From contig CALOAX010000013.1 in assembly GCA_942491485.1 (NCBI GenBank), forward strand, positions 558,001-622,000: 64,000 nucleotides of DNA, written 5' to 3'. The position numbers and the translations under genes are program-made. Position 1 is the first letter of the stretch; every line of letters begins with the position of its first letter. Positions 1-9,064 of the stretch are shown piece by piece. Below the pieces are notes generated by a model, which saw nothing but the letters and a program-made list of their open reading frames with translations, had not been told where the DNA came from and did not search any database. This DNA is from Desulfoluna sp942491485 (GTDB taxonomy: Bacteria > Desulfobacterota > Desulfobacteria > Desulfobacterales > Desulfolunaceae).

Positions 1-1
1 T

Positions 2-73
2 GGAGGGGATGCTGAAGGGGGCAGTAAAGTGCCTGCCAGGGCAGATGAGGAATTGAGTAAGGGCCTCGGTTAG
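2..73 (+). other. possible 3' end of an upstream gene
   Basis: One frame is open from the window edge to a TAG at 71-73 and would encode a short Gly/Ala/Glu/Lys-rich tail. It is too short to assign to a family. It may be the C-terminus of a gene lying outside the window, or chance. Confidence 0.2.
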
Positions 74-111
74 AAATAATTATACAAAAACATTGTCAGG
101 CCGTTTCCACA

Positions 112-216
112 ATGCTGCTTTATTCAACGTTCCATCTAGTCGTGCTTATGCTGCTTGTTACATTGATGTGTATAATTTTATTTTTTCGAGCCCCTAAGCA
201 GGCCAAACAGCCTTGA
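112..216 (+). CDS. possible small single-span membrane protein (34 aa)
   Basis: ATG at 112 to TGA at 214-216 encodes 34 residues: a hydrophobic stretch of about 22 residues (roughly 7-26) rich in Leu, Val, Met and Ile, followed by a basic tail (RAPKQAKQP). That is the layout of a small one-helix membrane protein. There is no good Shine-Dalgarno in front. The dispersed repeat begins 23 bases after the stop, a spacing seen after many real genes in this window, which is weak support. It could equally be a chance reading frame. Confidence 0.3.
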   Translation: MLLYSTFHLVVLMLLVTLMCIILFFRAPKQAKQP

Positions 217-239
217 GGTAGACTTTTATATATTCGTAA

Positions 240-411
240 GCCTCCGGCGGCCCTGCCGGGGGCTAAACTTTCAAAAAGTTTAACAAACAGGTCTTAAAAG
301 CACGCCTTAAATCATTCCCGCACTAAAGGCGGATGTGATTTGACCCGAGGAACGAGGGGCAAAGCGCATCCGCAATCTGCTTTCAAGGTGGCACACCTTG
401 CCGCCGGAGGC
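240..411. repeat. dispersed structured repeat, facing pair
   Basis: The left end GCCTCCGGCGGC (240-251) continues into a short type with CCCTGCCGGGGG and an AAACTTT/AAAGTTT hairpin. The right element (329-411) has an outer stem GCGGATG/CATCCGC, the conserved loop GAGGAACGA at 347-355, the hairpin AAGGTG-GCA-CACCTT at 385-399 and the end GCCGCCGGAGGC at 400-411. The pair fills the space before the qmoC terminator. Confidence 0.8.
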
Positions 412-447
412 TTCTTTTTGGAAGCTAACCAGTTATGTTGCATCCCC

Positions 448-490
448 CAAAAAAAAAGGGGCTCCGCGCGTTGCGCGGAGCCCCTTTTTT
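448..490 (-). terminator. rho-independent terminator of qmoABC
   Basis: A GC-rich stem (AGGGGCTCCGCGCG paired with its complement across a TTG loop) is flanked by an A-run on the left and a T-run on the right. Read on the minus strand it lies just past the qmoC stop and ends in a long T-run, so it should terminate the qmo transcript. It could also work on the plus strand. Confidence 0.85.
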
Positions 491-513
491 AATCACGATG
501 TGGCGTTAGCCAC

Positions 514-1686
514 TTACTGGCGGTTTGCATACTCCGCGTAGGTCATGCCCACAATGCGGTACACAAAGTGCGCCATCTTGGAGAAGGGCAGGTACGCAAA
601 GAGGTGGAAGACCATGATCAGGTGGATGTAGTAGATAAGGTAGGTGCCGAATGTGCTGCCGGCAAGGCGAGCCATCTGGGTAAGGAGACCGGTGGCGCCA
701 AGGCCGATAACGAGGCCGAGGAGGTACCAGTCTTTGTAGGCACTTGTCTTGTCTTTGCCGAGGCGGTCCTTGATCATCAGGGCAGCGCCCAGAACGATGA
801 GGATACCACCTAAGTTACCAAACCACTTGAGGGGGTTGAGCTGGGAGTAGGGACCGGCGCTTCCAACCACATAGAGGAGGAAGAAGCCGATGGTGGTGGC
901 GATAAAACAGCCGACGAATCCGTAGAGGACCATCATGTGGGCGGTGCCACGGGCTTTGTTTTCGCCGCACTCGTTGAACTGCTTGTGCTTCAGGATCTTG
1001 GGCAGAACAGCAGGGATGGTCTTGAGGAATTCCTTGATGTCAAGGTCCTGCTTGTCGGTTTTTCCCTCGGCCAGGGCATTCTCATGCATGTCGTTGATCA
1101 TGCGCTTGAGGCTGAGGAAGAAAATCACGACCACTGCGGTTGCAAGGGGCACAAAGGTGAAGTCCACCAGCCAGGAAGAGATGAACCGTGCCTGGGCGAT
1201 GGCTGCATCGGTGTGATGCACCCAGTGGACGCCTACGAAGCCGAAGATCTTCTCCATGGTGCCGCCGAAGAACATGGTGATGATGGCCATGAGGGCGAAC
1301 CATACTGCGGGAATGGCAGTAAGGAGAGGGAGCTTGCTCTTGTCGGTGACCATGTCGGCCAGGACTTTCGGCTGGGCGTACTCTTTGATGGCATAAGAAC
1401 GCACGGCAGAGAGCACATCACCGGGGGCTGCGCCACGGGGGCACAAAGTAGAGCAATCGCCGCACTCGTGGCAGAGCCAGATATCGGCGCTTCCCACCAG
1501 GCGATCCTTGAGGCCCCATGAGGCCGCAATCATCTCTTTTCTGGGGAAAGGTGAATTTTCGGGAGCAATGGGGCATGCAACGGCGCAGGTGGCGCACTGA
1601 AAACACTTTTTCAGAGAGTCACCGCCGAGTCCCACCACTTCATCAATGAACTCCAGGTTGGGATTCACAAGGGTATTATCGGACAT
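514..1686 (-). CDS. qmoC: QmoC, membrane subunit of quinone-interacting oxidoreductase
   Basis: This 390-residue protein fuses a HdrC-like iron-sulfur domain to a HdrE-like cytochrome b membrane domain. Two 4Fe-4S motifs are visible near the N-terminus, with cysteines at 28, 31, 34, 38 and at 72, 75, 78, 82. From about residue 115 onward several hydrophobic helices with spaced histidines make up the membrane part. In sulfate reducers QmoC takes electrons from menaquinol and passes them to QmoA/QmoB and so to APS reductase. It is the last gene of aprBA-qmoABC, about 100 bases after qmoB, and is followed by a strong terminator. Length and order are as in known qmo loci. Confidence 0.95.
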   Translation of the reverse strand: MSDNTLVNPNLEFIDEVVGLGGDSLKKCFQCATCAVACPIAPENSPFPRKEMIAASWGLKDRLVGSADIWLCHECGDCSTLCPRGAAPGDVLSAVRSYAIKEYAQPKVLADMVTDKSKLPLLTAIPAVWFALMAIITMFFGGTMEKIFGFVGVHWVHHTDAAIAQARFISSWLVDFTFVPLATAVVVIFFLSLKRMINDMHENALAEGKTDKQDLDIKEFLKTIPAVLPKILKHKQFNECGENKARGTAHMMVLYGFVGCFIATTIGFFLLYVVGSAGPYSQLNPLKWFGNLGGILIVLGAALMIKDRLGKDKTSAYKDWYLLGLVIGLGATGLLTQMARLAGSTFGTYLIYYIHLIMVFHLFAYLPFSKMAHFVYRIVGMTYAEYANRQ

Positions 1687-1789
1687 GAGAATTCCTCCTC
1701 ATCGTTTTCTACGTTAAAAACTTGCGTGAAGGGGCCTGCCTCCGAATAAGGGTGGAAGGCCCCAATCATTGCATCAACAGTGCCGGGTC

Positions 1790-4114
1790 TTAGAATCCCT
1801 TGAAGGGGTTCGGGCCCAGGGCAACCACCTGGTCAACAAAGGTGTTGACGATTTCGGGCAGTTTGTCGGCTTCGTCAATGGCAACCTCGAACTGCGCCAC
1901 ACGCTCTTCCTCAAGGGCGAGGGAAGCGAGAGCGTCACCGATCTTCTTCATACGAATATCGGCAAGCTCGGAGCCTTTCACGAAGTGGCACTGGTAGTCG
2001 TCGCCGTGCTTACAGCCGAGGAGGAAGACACCGTCCATACCCTGGGAGAGTGCGTCCTTGATCCAGACCACGTTGACGGAACCCAGGCAGCGTACGGGAA
2101 CGAAGCGGATCTCGGCGTTGACGCCGAGCTTTTTCATGGCGGCCATATCAAGGGCCGGCAGGGCGTCGTTCTCACAGATGAGGCCCAGAATACGCATGGG
2201 GGGCTCATAGTAATCGTCCTCTGAGGGCACCCAGATGGACTTCACCTGAGAACCGACGGAGTCGACGTTGTAGTCTGCAAACCCGATGATACGCTCGGGG
2301 CAGGCACCCATACAGGTACCGCAACGGCGGCAGCGGGTGGGGTTGGGCTTCGGAGTGCCGCGCTCGTCATCGTCCAGGGCGCCGAAGGGGCACTCTTCGG
2401 TACAACGCTTACACTGGGTGCAGCGCTGGAAGAAGAAGTCCGGGAAGGTCATGTCGCCGCTTCGGGGGTGTACAGCCACGCCTCGGTTGACGGACTCGAG
2501 GCACTGGATTGCCTTCAAGGCAGCACCGGTGGCGTCTTCAATGGACTCTTCCATGGTCAGGGCACGACGGATGGCGCCTGCGGCGTAGATGCCGGTACGC
2601 TGTGTCTCGTAGGGAAAGCAGATGAAGTTGGAGTCTGCGTACCCGTCGAAGATGTCGTTGTCACGGAAACCGGGCCCCTGACGGTAGGCGAGGTTGATGA
2701 TGGCATCGTCTACAGTTGCGGGAACCATGCCGGCGGCCAGAACCACGAGGTCAGCCTTCACCTTGAGGTTGTCGCCCAGGAGGGTGCCGTTGGCTTCAAC
2801 GGTGAATCCCTTGGCGTCCTTGGTGACGGAGGCCACATCGCCCTTGGTCATGAACACGCCGTTGTCCTGCTGCATGCTCTTGTAGAACTCTTCGGTGAGA
2901 CCGGGGGTACGCATGTGCTGATAGAAGATGTATGCTTTGCCATCTTCGTAATCTTCACGGACATACTTGGCCTGCTTGAGAGCCACGAGGCTGGTCACGG
3001 ACCCGGCATACTCGAAGTCGCGGTCGCTGCCAGCGCCGGGGCTCTGGATGAAGACCACGTTCTTGGCTTCTTTGCCGTCGGAAGGACGAACAACTTTACC
3101 GGCAGCTGCCATCTCTTCGAACTGGGCGTTGGTGATCACGTCGGGGTCGCCGATGGAGAGGTGGGGGTACGCTTCGGCGGTCAGCTCCGCAGGGCGCCAT
3201 CCGGCAGCCAGAACCACGGCGCCGAATCGCTCGCCGTTGGGGTCCAGGGTGAGGATGTCTTCCCGGCCTTCGTTGTACTCTTTGTACTTGGCGGCCAGGG
3301 CGTCGGCGTCCAGCTCATTGCCGGCCTCGTCCACCTTCATCTCTGCGGGAAGGGGGAAGGGCACGTCAAAGGGGATCTTCTCGCCGGGCGACTTCAGGGT
3401 CACGGTGAAGTCACCGGGCTGTCCGGCGATACGGGCAACGACGGTGCCGGTCTTTACAGTGATGTTGGAGAAGGTGCCGAGCTTGGCGATGGTGTCTGCA
3501 GCCGCGGGGGGCAGCAGCTCGGTATAGGGCTCGCCCTGGGGCATCTGCTTTCGCATTTTGGCAGCCCAGCCGCCGAGCTTGGTCTCTTTTTCAACGATGG
3601 TGACATCAGCACCGGTTTTGGCGGCGTCGATGGCCGCGTTCATGCCGGTGATGCCGCCGCCGATGATGAGGATCTTGTTGCTCTGATTCTCAAGCTTGAA
3701 GGGCTCGGGAAGTTCGATTTTGTCCAGGCGTGCCAAGCTCATACGCATGTAGTCGTTGGCAGCCAGCTGGATGTTGTCCACAAAGTAGTCGTCATCCTCG
3801 GGACCTTTGGCGGGGTACTTCTCGCGGCTCATGGTCCAGACCACCTGCTCACGAATGCTGGCGCGGTCCACCAGGCAGTTGTCCCATTTGAAGATGTCGT
3901 AGTTAACCCGGCGGGAGCAGCCAAGAATGGAGAGGGTGTTTACGCCGTCAGCCACATCCCCGTTAAGCAGAGAAACGCCGGCGTCGCCGCAGAGGCACTC
4001 ATGACGCTTGACGGTGTGGCCCAGCTCTTCAGCCACCTCAGCCAGGTTGTCGATATCGAGGACATCGCCGATTCCACAACCTGTACAGATATATACACCA
4101 TATTTTTTAGCCAT
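1790..4114 (-). CDS. qmoB: QmoB, HdrA/MvhD-like flavoprotein subunit
   Basis: 774 residues. An N-terminal Cys segment (CTGCG at 10-14) precedes an FAD-binding Rossmann domain beginning near residue 148 (IIGGGITG). About residues 565-605 hold two ferredoxin-type 4Fe-4S motifs (CTQCKRCTEECP and CRRCGTCMGACP). The last 120 residues resemble the MvhD/FrhD delta subunit and carry further cysteines. QmoB is a soluble HdrA-like subunit of the Qmo complex, which relays electrons between quinone and APS reductase. It starts 6 bases after qmoA ends, so translation is probably coupled. Confidence 0.95.
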   Translation of the reverse strand: MAKKYGVYICTGCGIGDVLDIDNLAEVAEELGHTVKRHECLCGDAGVSLLNGDVADGVNTLSILGCSRRVNYDIFKWDNCLVDRASIREQVVWTMSREKYPAKGPEDDDYFVDNIQLAANDYMRMSLARLDKIELPEPFKLENQSNKILIIGGGITGMNAAIDAAKTGADVTIVEKETKLGGWAAKMRKQMPQGEPYTELLPPAAADTIAKLGTFSNITVKTGTVVARIAGQPGDFTVTLKSPGEKIPFDVPFPLPAEMKVDEAGNELDADALAAKYKEYNEGREDILTLDPNGERFGAVVLAAGWRPAELTAEAYPHLSIGDPDVITNAQFEEMAAAGKVVRPSDGKEAKNVVFIQSPGAGSDRDFEYAGSVTSLVALKQAKYVREDYEDGKAYIFYQHMRTPGLTEEFYKSMQQDNGVFMTKGDVASVTKDAKGFTVEANGTLLGDNLKVKADLVVLAAGMVPATVDDAIINLAYRQGPGFRDNDIFDGYADSNFICFPYETQRTGIYAAGAIRRALTMEESIEDATGAALKAIQCLESVNRGVAVHPRSGDMTFPDFFFQRCTQCKRCTEECPFGALDDDERGTPKPNPTRCRRCGTCMGACPERIIGFADYNVDSVGSQVKSIWVPSEDDYYEPPMRILGLICENDALPALDMAAMKKLGVNAEIRFVPVRCLGSVNVVWIKDALSQGMDGVFLLGCKHGDDYQCHFVKGSELADIRMKKIGDALASLALEEERVAQFEVAIDEADKLPEIVNTFVDQVVALGPNPFKGF

Positions 4115-4120
4115 GGTTAT

Positions 4121-5392
4121 TTACCTCCCTACTACGGTTTGAATCGCTTTCAGGGCCATACCTGTAGCATTCTGGTTGGAAGACACAACGTCGGCAGGCT
4201 TGTTGGCGCAACCGCACCCGAACATGCCGCCTTTATCAAAGTCGTTTTTGATAAAACCGCTGTCGTTGAAGGTGAGATCTGCCTGGGGCTTCTCAGAAGC
4301 GAGGCTGGGCTCCATGCCGGTGGCAAGCACCACGAGGTCGGCAGTCTGGCGCACTTTTTCACCGGATACGGCGTTTTCAGCAACCACGGTCACGCTGCCG
4401 TTGTCGGCTTCGGAAACCTCTGCAACCTTGCCCTTAACGAAGAAGACCTTCTCGTCTTCTTTGAGCTTGTTGTAGAATTTTTCGTAGCGCTGACCGGGAG
4501 CACGGAGGTCGATGTAGTAGATGGTGATCTCTGCATCGGGGTACTGAGCGCGCAGGTAGGTGGCGTGCTTCAGGGAAGCCATGCAGCAGATGTAAGAGCA
4601 GTAGGGAAGGTGGTTCTCATCCCTGGAACCCGCACACTGCACAAAGGCGACGCTCTTGGGAGCGGCGTTGTCCGAGGGACGAACGATCTTGCCTTCGGTG
4701 GGGCCGGTGGAAGAGGCCATGCGCTCAAGCATCATGTTGGTGATGATGTTCTGGTGACGCCCGAAGCCGAGGTTGTCGATGCGGGTGGCATCGTAGGGCT
4801 TCCAGCCGGTGGCCCAGACAACCGAGGCGACCTTCACGGTGGTGGTGGTCTCGGTCATGGAGAAGTCGATGGCTGCATACTTGCACGCCTCTTCGCACTT
4901 CTTCTTGTCGTCGGCGCTGATGTACTCGCTGATGACGTACTTGGCGGGGAAGGCCATGGGGTGCGGCAGGTAAGCCGCCTTGGTGCGGTCCATGCCGAAG
5001 TTGAGCTCGTTCTCGATCTCGCCTTCACAGGCCTCGCCGCAGGCGCCGCAACCGGTGCAGTTGTTGTTGACAAAGCGGGGGCGGGTCTTCAGGGTCACCT
5101 CGTAGTTACCGGGGGCGCCTTCGACCTTAACCACTTCTGTCATGGTCTGCACATGAATGGCAGGGTTGTCCTTGATTCTGCGGAAGTTGATCTCAAGGCC
5201 GCAGGTGGGAGGACAGAGTTTAGGAAAGTACTGATTCAGTTGGAGAACACGTCCGCCAAGATAGGCATTCTTTTCAACCAGGATGACCTCGTGGCCGGTT
5301 TCCGCGGCTTCGAGGGTGGTGGTCAGTCCGCTGATCCCACCGCCAACGACCAGAATGCTTGCACTAGCAGGGGCTGCTTTATCGATTGTCAT
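4121..5392 (-). CDS. qmoA: QmoA, HdrA-like flavoprotein subunit
   Basis: 423 residues, the usual size. An FAD-binding Rossmann fold starts near residue 13 (ILVVGGGISG), with a Cys cluster CTGCGACGEAC in the middle and the HdrA-type CSYICCMASLKHATY segment further on. QmoA binds FAD and is the HdrA-like part of the Qmo complex that docks with APS reductase in the cytoplasm. It is the first of the three qmo genes, 321 bases after aprA, with a terminator and a further structured hairpin between, so it may be transcribed partly from its own promoter. Confidence 0.95.
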   Translation of the reverse strand: MTIDKAAPASASILVVGGGISGLTTTLEAAETGHEVILVEKNAYLGGRVLQLNQYFPKLCPPTCGLEINFRRIKDNPAIHVQTMTEVVKVEGAPGNYEVTLKTRPRFVNNNCTGCGACGEACEGEIENELNFGMDRTKAAYLPHPMAFPAKYVISEYISADDKKKCEEACKYAAIDFSMTETTTTVKVASVVWATGWKPYDATRIDNLGFGRHQNIITNMMLERMASSTGPTEGKIVRPSDNAAPKSVAFVQCAGSRDENHLPYCSYICCMASLKHATYLRAQYPDAEITIYYIDLRAPGQRYEKFYNKLKEDEKVFFVKGKVAEVSEADNGSVTVVAENAVSGEKVRQTADLVVLATGMEPSLASEKPQADLTFNDSGFIKNDFDKGGMFGCGCANKPADVVSSNQNATGMALKAIQTVVGR

Positions 5393-5512
5393 GCTATCCC
5401 TCCATGCATAAATGTTTATAAACTGTCGTAAACCGTGTATTTTTCAACTCTTTTTGCAGGACTCGCTCAAGATGGCGCCGCTTGCATCTCTCCTTTGTCG
5501 CCTTGTATTGCG

Positions 5513-5568
5513 TGTCCACATTCCGTCGGGCTTCTGCGTGGATGCCGAAGCCCGCAAAAATCTGGACA
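5513..5568 (-). other. nested hairpin in the aprA-qmoA spacer
   Basis: The outer stem is TGTCCA (5513-5518) with TGGACA (5563-5568). The inner 8-base stem is CGGGCTTC (5527-5534) with GAAGCCCG (5547-5554), with a 12-base apical loop. It lies in what would be the 5' leader of qmoA on the minus strand. It could be a leader structure or an RNA-processing site. No family recognised. Confidence 0.4.
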
Positions 5569-5640
5569 CAACATTTCGGCTTAGGAAAAAATGTTTACGA
5601 CCAAAAAACTTTTCTGCCCCGTGAAAGAGTCATAAGCATT

Positions 5641-5681
5641 AAAAAAAGCCTCCAGACATCGCAAGGGACATCTGGAGGCTT
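5641..5681 (-). terminator. terminator after aprA
   Basis: An 11-bp stem, AAGCCTCCAGA (5646-5656) paired with TCTGGAGGCTT (5671-5681), is followed on the minus strand by a run of seven T (the A-run 5641-5647). It sits about 30 bases past the aprA stop and separates aprBA from qmoABC, probably as a partial terminator that sets the ratio of Apr to Qmo. Confidence 0.8.
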
Positions 5682-5713
5682 AATTAAGCTACTTCATCAC
5701 AGTTCCCTTAGAA

Positions 5714-7693
5714 TTACTTCATGGGGATAATTCTGTGGTAAGGCTCTTTTTTCAATGACCACTCATTCGTCTTACGGTCGTAGGTAGAGTTAACAAAGCA
5801 GAACCAATTCTCGTCGTCCTGACCGGGGTGGTCAGCCTGGTAGTAGAATCCAGGGAAACGGGTTTCCTTACGGAAACGGATGTGACGAACGTGGGCTTCT
5901 ACTGTGTAGATACGGTGGTAGATCTCCCAGCAGCGCATGAGTTCGTGAAGGTCGCCAGCGGCAAGCTTCTCGCAGTCTTCGTGCATCATGTGCAGCAGGT
6001 CGTCGATGAGGATATCGAGGGCCTTGGAGCTGGTCTGGTAGTAAGTTGCAGTACCACCGCCGTACTCGTTGGTGGCCTTCATAAGACGAAGAGCCATGCC
6101 ATCGGGCTTGCAGTAGTTGGGGTTAATGTCTGCAGCAGTGGTGTACTCGCAGTTGTCGAGGTAAACTCGAACGGGCTTCCACACGAGGTCAACGAGCTCT
6201 TCTTTGGTCTCGGCGAGCTCGGGCTTGAAGGGGTTGTCAGTGATGTACTGAACCATGCCCTTGGCAGCAATACGGCCTTCGTAGTGAGAACCGGAGGAGA
6301 ACTTGTGACCGGAGCAGCCAACGCCGTCGCCAGCGGTGAAGAGGCCGGGGACTGTGGTCATACGGTTGTAGACCTTGTCGCCAACGCCCCACTTGTATGA
6401 CTCGGGAACCCAGTCCTCATTGGGACCAGAGCACCAGAGACCGCAACAACCGGAGTGCGAACCGAGGAGGTAGGGTTCGGTGGGCATGATCTCGGAGTCT
6501 TTTTTCTCGGGCTCTGTGTTGGTGGCGCACCAGAGGTTTGCCTGACCACAAGTCATGTCAAGGAAGTCTTCCCACGCCTCGGACTCGAGGTGCTTGAGCT
6601 CTTTCTTGTCCATGGTCTCGCCGAGCTTCTGGAGAGCATTGGTGGTCTTCATGATGATGGGACCGCGACCGGCTTTCATCTCGAAGAGCATGAGGTGGTT
6701 ACGCAGACAGGTAGGTGTAATCGCTGCGGTACCATAAGGAGCGAAGTTTGCAAGCTCCTCTTTGGAACGATCGGTAGCGGCGTAGTTTTCGCCGATGCCG
6801 TTCTCGAGGTGAGCCTTGAAGAGGAGGAACCATGCACCAACAGGACCGTAACCATCTTTGAAACGGGCGGGGGTGAAACGGTTTTCCATCATGGAGAGCT
6901 CAGCGCCAGCACGGAGGCACATGGTGTAAGTGGAACCTGCGTTCCATACGGGGTACCATGCACGACCCTTGCCTTCACCGATTGAACGGGGCTGGTAGAT
7001 GTTAACCGCGCCACCACAGGCAACCATCATGGTCTTGGACTTGATGATGTAGACCTTGTTCTCACGTGTGGAGAAACCAACGGCACCAGCGATCTTCTTG
7101 GGATCGTTCTTGTCGTTGAGGAGCTCAACGATGAAAACGCGCTCAAGGATGTTCTCGTCACCGAGGGCCTTTTTGGCGGCTTCAGCAACGATACGCTTGT
7201 AGGATTCACCGTTGATCATGATCTGCCACTTGCCGGTACGTACGGGCGTGGCGCCATCCTTAAGAAGGCCCATCTTGAGGCCTTTCTTTCCGTCCATGGA
7301 CTTTCCGTCAGCGGACTTCTTCCACATGGGAAGGCCCCACTCTTCGAAGAGGTGAACGGAGTCGTCAACGTGACGGCCTACGTCAAAGGAGAGGTCTTCA
7401 CGGATGAGGCCCATGAGGTCGTTACGAACCATGCGGGTGTAATCATCGCAAGTGTTCTCACCGATGTAGGCGTTGATTGCGGAGAGGCCCTGGGCTACAG
7501 CACCGGAACGCTCCATGGACGCCTTGTCAACGAGAAGAATCTTGGTGTCATCGCTGGCCCACTTCTTTACTTCGAAAGCGGTACCGCAGGCAGCCATACC
7601 GCCACCAACGATGAGGATGTCAACTTCCATTTCGACGACTTCAGGGTCGCGAACAGCTTTCAGTTCTCCCAAAGGCTTGTTAGGTAATGCCAT
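5714..7693 (-). CDS. aprA: adenylylsulfate reductase alpha subunit AprA
   Basis: 659 residues, the full length of dissimilatory APS reductase alpha. The N-terminal FAD-binding segment (DILIVGGGMAACG, from about residue 25) and the family-typical stretches GSHYEGRIAAKG and WEIYHRIYTVEAH are present. AprA binds FAD and reduces adenosine 5'-phosphosulfate to sulfite and AMP in the cytoplasm, with electrons arriving through AprB. A Shine-Dalgarno AGGAGG lies just upstream of the ATG. It follows aprB by 69 bases and precedes qmoA. The ATP sulfurylase gene sat, often the first gene of this cluster, is not in the window. Confidence 0.97.
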   Translation of the reverse strand: MALPNKPLGELKAVRDPEVVEMEVDILIVGGGMAACGTAFEVKKWASDDTKILLVDKASMERSGAVAQGLSAINAYIGENTCDDYTRMVRNDLMGLIREDLSFDVGRHVDDSVHLFEEWGLPMWKKSADGKSMDGKKGLKMGLLKDGATPVRTGKWQIMINGESYKRIVAEAAKKALGDENILERVFIVELLNDKNDPKKIAGAVGFSTRENKVYIIKSKTMMVACGGAVNIYQPRSIGEGKGRAWYPVWNAGSTYTMCLRAGAELSMMENRFTPARFKDGYGPVGAWFLLFKAHLENGIGENYAATDRSKEELANFAPYGTAAITPTCLRNHLMLFEMKAGRGPIIMKTTNALQKLGETMDKKELKHLESEAWEDFLDMTCGQANLWCATNTEPEKKDSEIMPTEPYLLGSHSGCCGLWCSGPNEDWVPESYKWGVGDKVYNRMTTVPGLFTAGDGVGCSGHKFSSGSHYEGRIAAKGMVQYITDNPFKPELAETKEELVDLVWKPVRVYLDNCEYTTAADINPNYCKPDGMALRLMKATNEYGGGTATYYQTSSKALDILIDDLLHMMHEDCEKLAAGDLHELMRCWEIYHRIYTVEAHVRHIRFRKETRFPGFYYQADHPGQDDENWFCFVNSTYDRKTNEWSLKKEPYHRIIPMK

Positions 7694-7762
7694 TGATATT
7701 TCCTCCTAAAAAGAAATTTTTTGTTTCGTAATTTCAGATACGCCTAAATGTTGACCAAAAAC

Positions 7763-8200
7763 CTATGCAAGCTCGATGGGCTGTGCAAGGGTCTTGCCGT
7801 CTGCTTCCTCGGTGAAGAGCAGGTTGGAGCTGAGGTCTTTGCCTTTGGAACCTTCATAGGCATTGGCGGAACCTTCGGAGGTGGTTCGGATGGGGAACTT
7901 GAAACGCTTGACGACGCCGTTGCGGAACTTACAGGTCCACATGATGTCCTCGGTGCCCATCATGGGCATGATGCTGGATCCCATGGGCACGAAGTCGGAG
8001 TAACCACGAACTTCAATTGCCTGTGAGGGGCAGATTTTTACGCAGGAAAAACATTCCCAGCACTGATCAGGCTCCTGGTTGTACGCCTTCATGGCGGTGG
8101 GGTCCAGAACCATCAGGTCGTTGGGGCAGATGTACATACATGCTGTCTTCTCCCCGCCCTTGCAACCGTCACATTTTTCAGTGATTACATAGCTTGGCAT
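7763..8200 (-). CDS. aprB: adenylylsulfate reductase beta subunit AprB
   Basis: 145 residues. Two 4Fe-4S clusters are seen: cysteines 10, 13, 21, 25 (CDGCKGGEKTACMYIC) and 47, 50, 53, 57 (CWECFSCVKIC). The C-terminal part is the tail that wraps around AprA. AprB passes electrons from Qmo to the AprA FAD. It is the first gene of the operon; a GGGAGG Shine-Dalgarno precedes its ATG, and a near-consensus promoter lies about 250 bases upstream. Confidence 0.97.
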   Translation of the reverse strand: MPSYVITEKCDGCKGGEKTACMYICPNDLMVLDPTAMKAYNQEPDQCWECFSCVKICPSQAIEVRGYSDFVPMGSSIMPMMGTEDIMWTCKFRNGVVKRFKFPIRTTSEGSANAYEGSKGKDLSSNLLFTEEADGKTLAQPIELA

Positions 8201-9064
8201 TTGCTATACCTCCCTGATTGGGCATTGATCACCTGTTCAATGCCTCGTTAACTTTTGGCGATGATCCAGAGTGGATACATCACCACTGACATCTGTGGCC
8301 TGAAGCGTTACAACTTCTGGCTACGATAAATAAAAAATTATCTATCCGCAGAGTTCGTCCTCTCTGCAGGTACATAATGTTTTTCTCGAATTGCTTTATT
8401 ATAATAGGTGATATTTTCTATCAATCCTACTTCCCATAATATTAATTAAGCTGCAAAGTATCACCGGCCCCTGGCCTTGTCAACAATATTTTGAAAGTGA
8501 AAATCCCCTAAAAAATGAGGGACCTACTGGGTTTTTGGGGTATGGGCATATCTTGAAATATGAGTGTTGGTTCATACCAGATATAGGTATCTGTTGTAAT
8601 TTCAATGGCAAGAGATGTAACCTCAAGGGGGTCGAGGCCCGTAGGTAACATCTTTAATAAGCTGCAGTTTAGCGAGCTTTTTGGCGTGTTTTGGCACCTT
8701 TGTTAAAAGGAATTTATCATAAGTTGGTGTGAACGATGTTCTAGTAAATCAATATTATTGAAGATTTCGATCAGTGAATTGCCGTTCAGTGTTTGGTACC
8801 GTTAATCGGCGGTGGTTGGATCCCCTGGCTCAAGGGGGTACATAAGGGGAGAGGCCCGGATAGACGCTCCTTGACATTGCCCATGGCCTGGGCGACCATA
8901 TGGCGGGAATTGGATCATAATGCCCCGTTATCCGGGGCTTTCGGCCTGCAATAAACCGGGGACTGTCTGGTATCCGTTTTTCGGTTTATGGCACCGGGAC
9001 GAGGTGCACACTGTCCTTGATAGACCCCGTTTTTTTTGCAGGCAAGATTACAGATGGAGGTATT
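8201..9064. other. intergenic region between aprB and the first YkgJ gene
   Basis: This 864-base divergent region is more AT-rich on the aprB side. It holds the aprB promoter (8455-8483) and an approximately 250-base aprB leader with no obvious gene. Further right there are weak hairpins (8613-8653, and GCCCCG/CGGGGC at 8922-8938). I see no tRNA, no dispersed repeat and no convincing coding sequence. Confidence 0.5.
8455..8483 (-). promoter_or_regulatory. sigma-70 type promoter for aprBA
   Basis: On the minus strand a perfect TTGACA (8483-8478) is followed after exactly 17 bases by TACTTT (8460-8455). Transcription would start near 8448, giving a leader of about 250 bases before aprB. This fits the high expression expected of dissimilatory APS reductase. 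Confidence 0.65.

Noticed and set aside
2468..5431. A 987-codon open frame on the plus strand opposite qmoB/qmoA
   Set aside because: Its product has no recognisable motif and mirrors the codon bias of the qmo genes on the other strand, which are certain. Similar antisense frames lie opposite pnp (30259-32655) and infB (25544-27148) for the same reason.
8685..8705. Sigma-54 promoter (TTGGCAC) upstream of the first YkgJ gene
   Set aside because: The -24-like GG is present, but no GC occurs at the -12 position. The TGGCATAATTTTTG near 53926 fails the same test.
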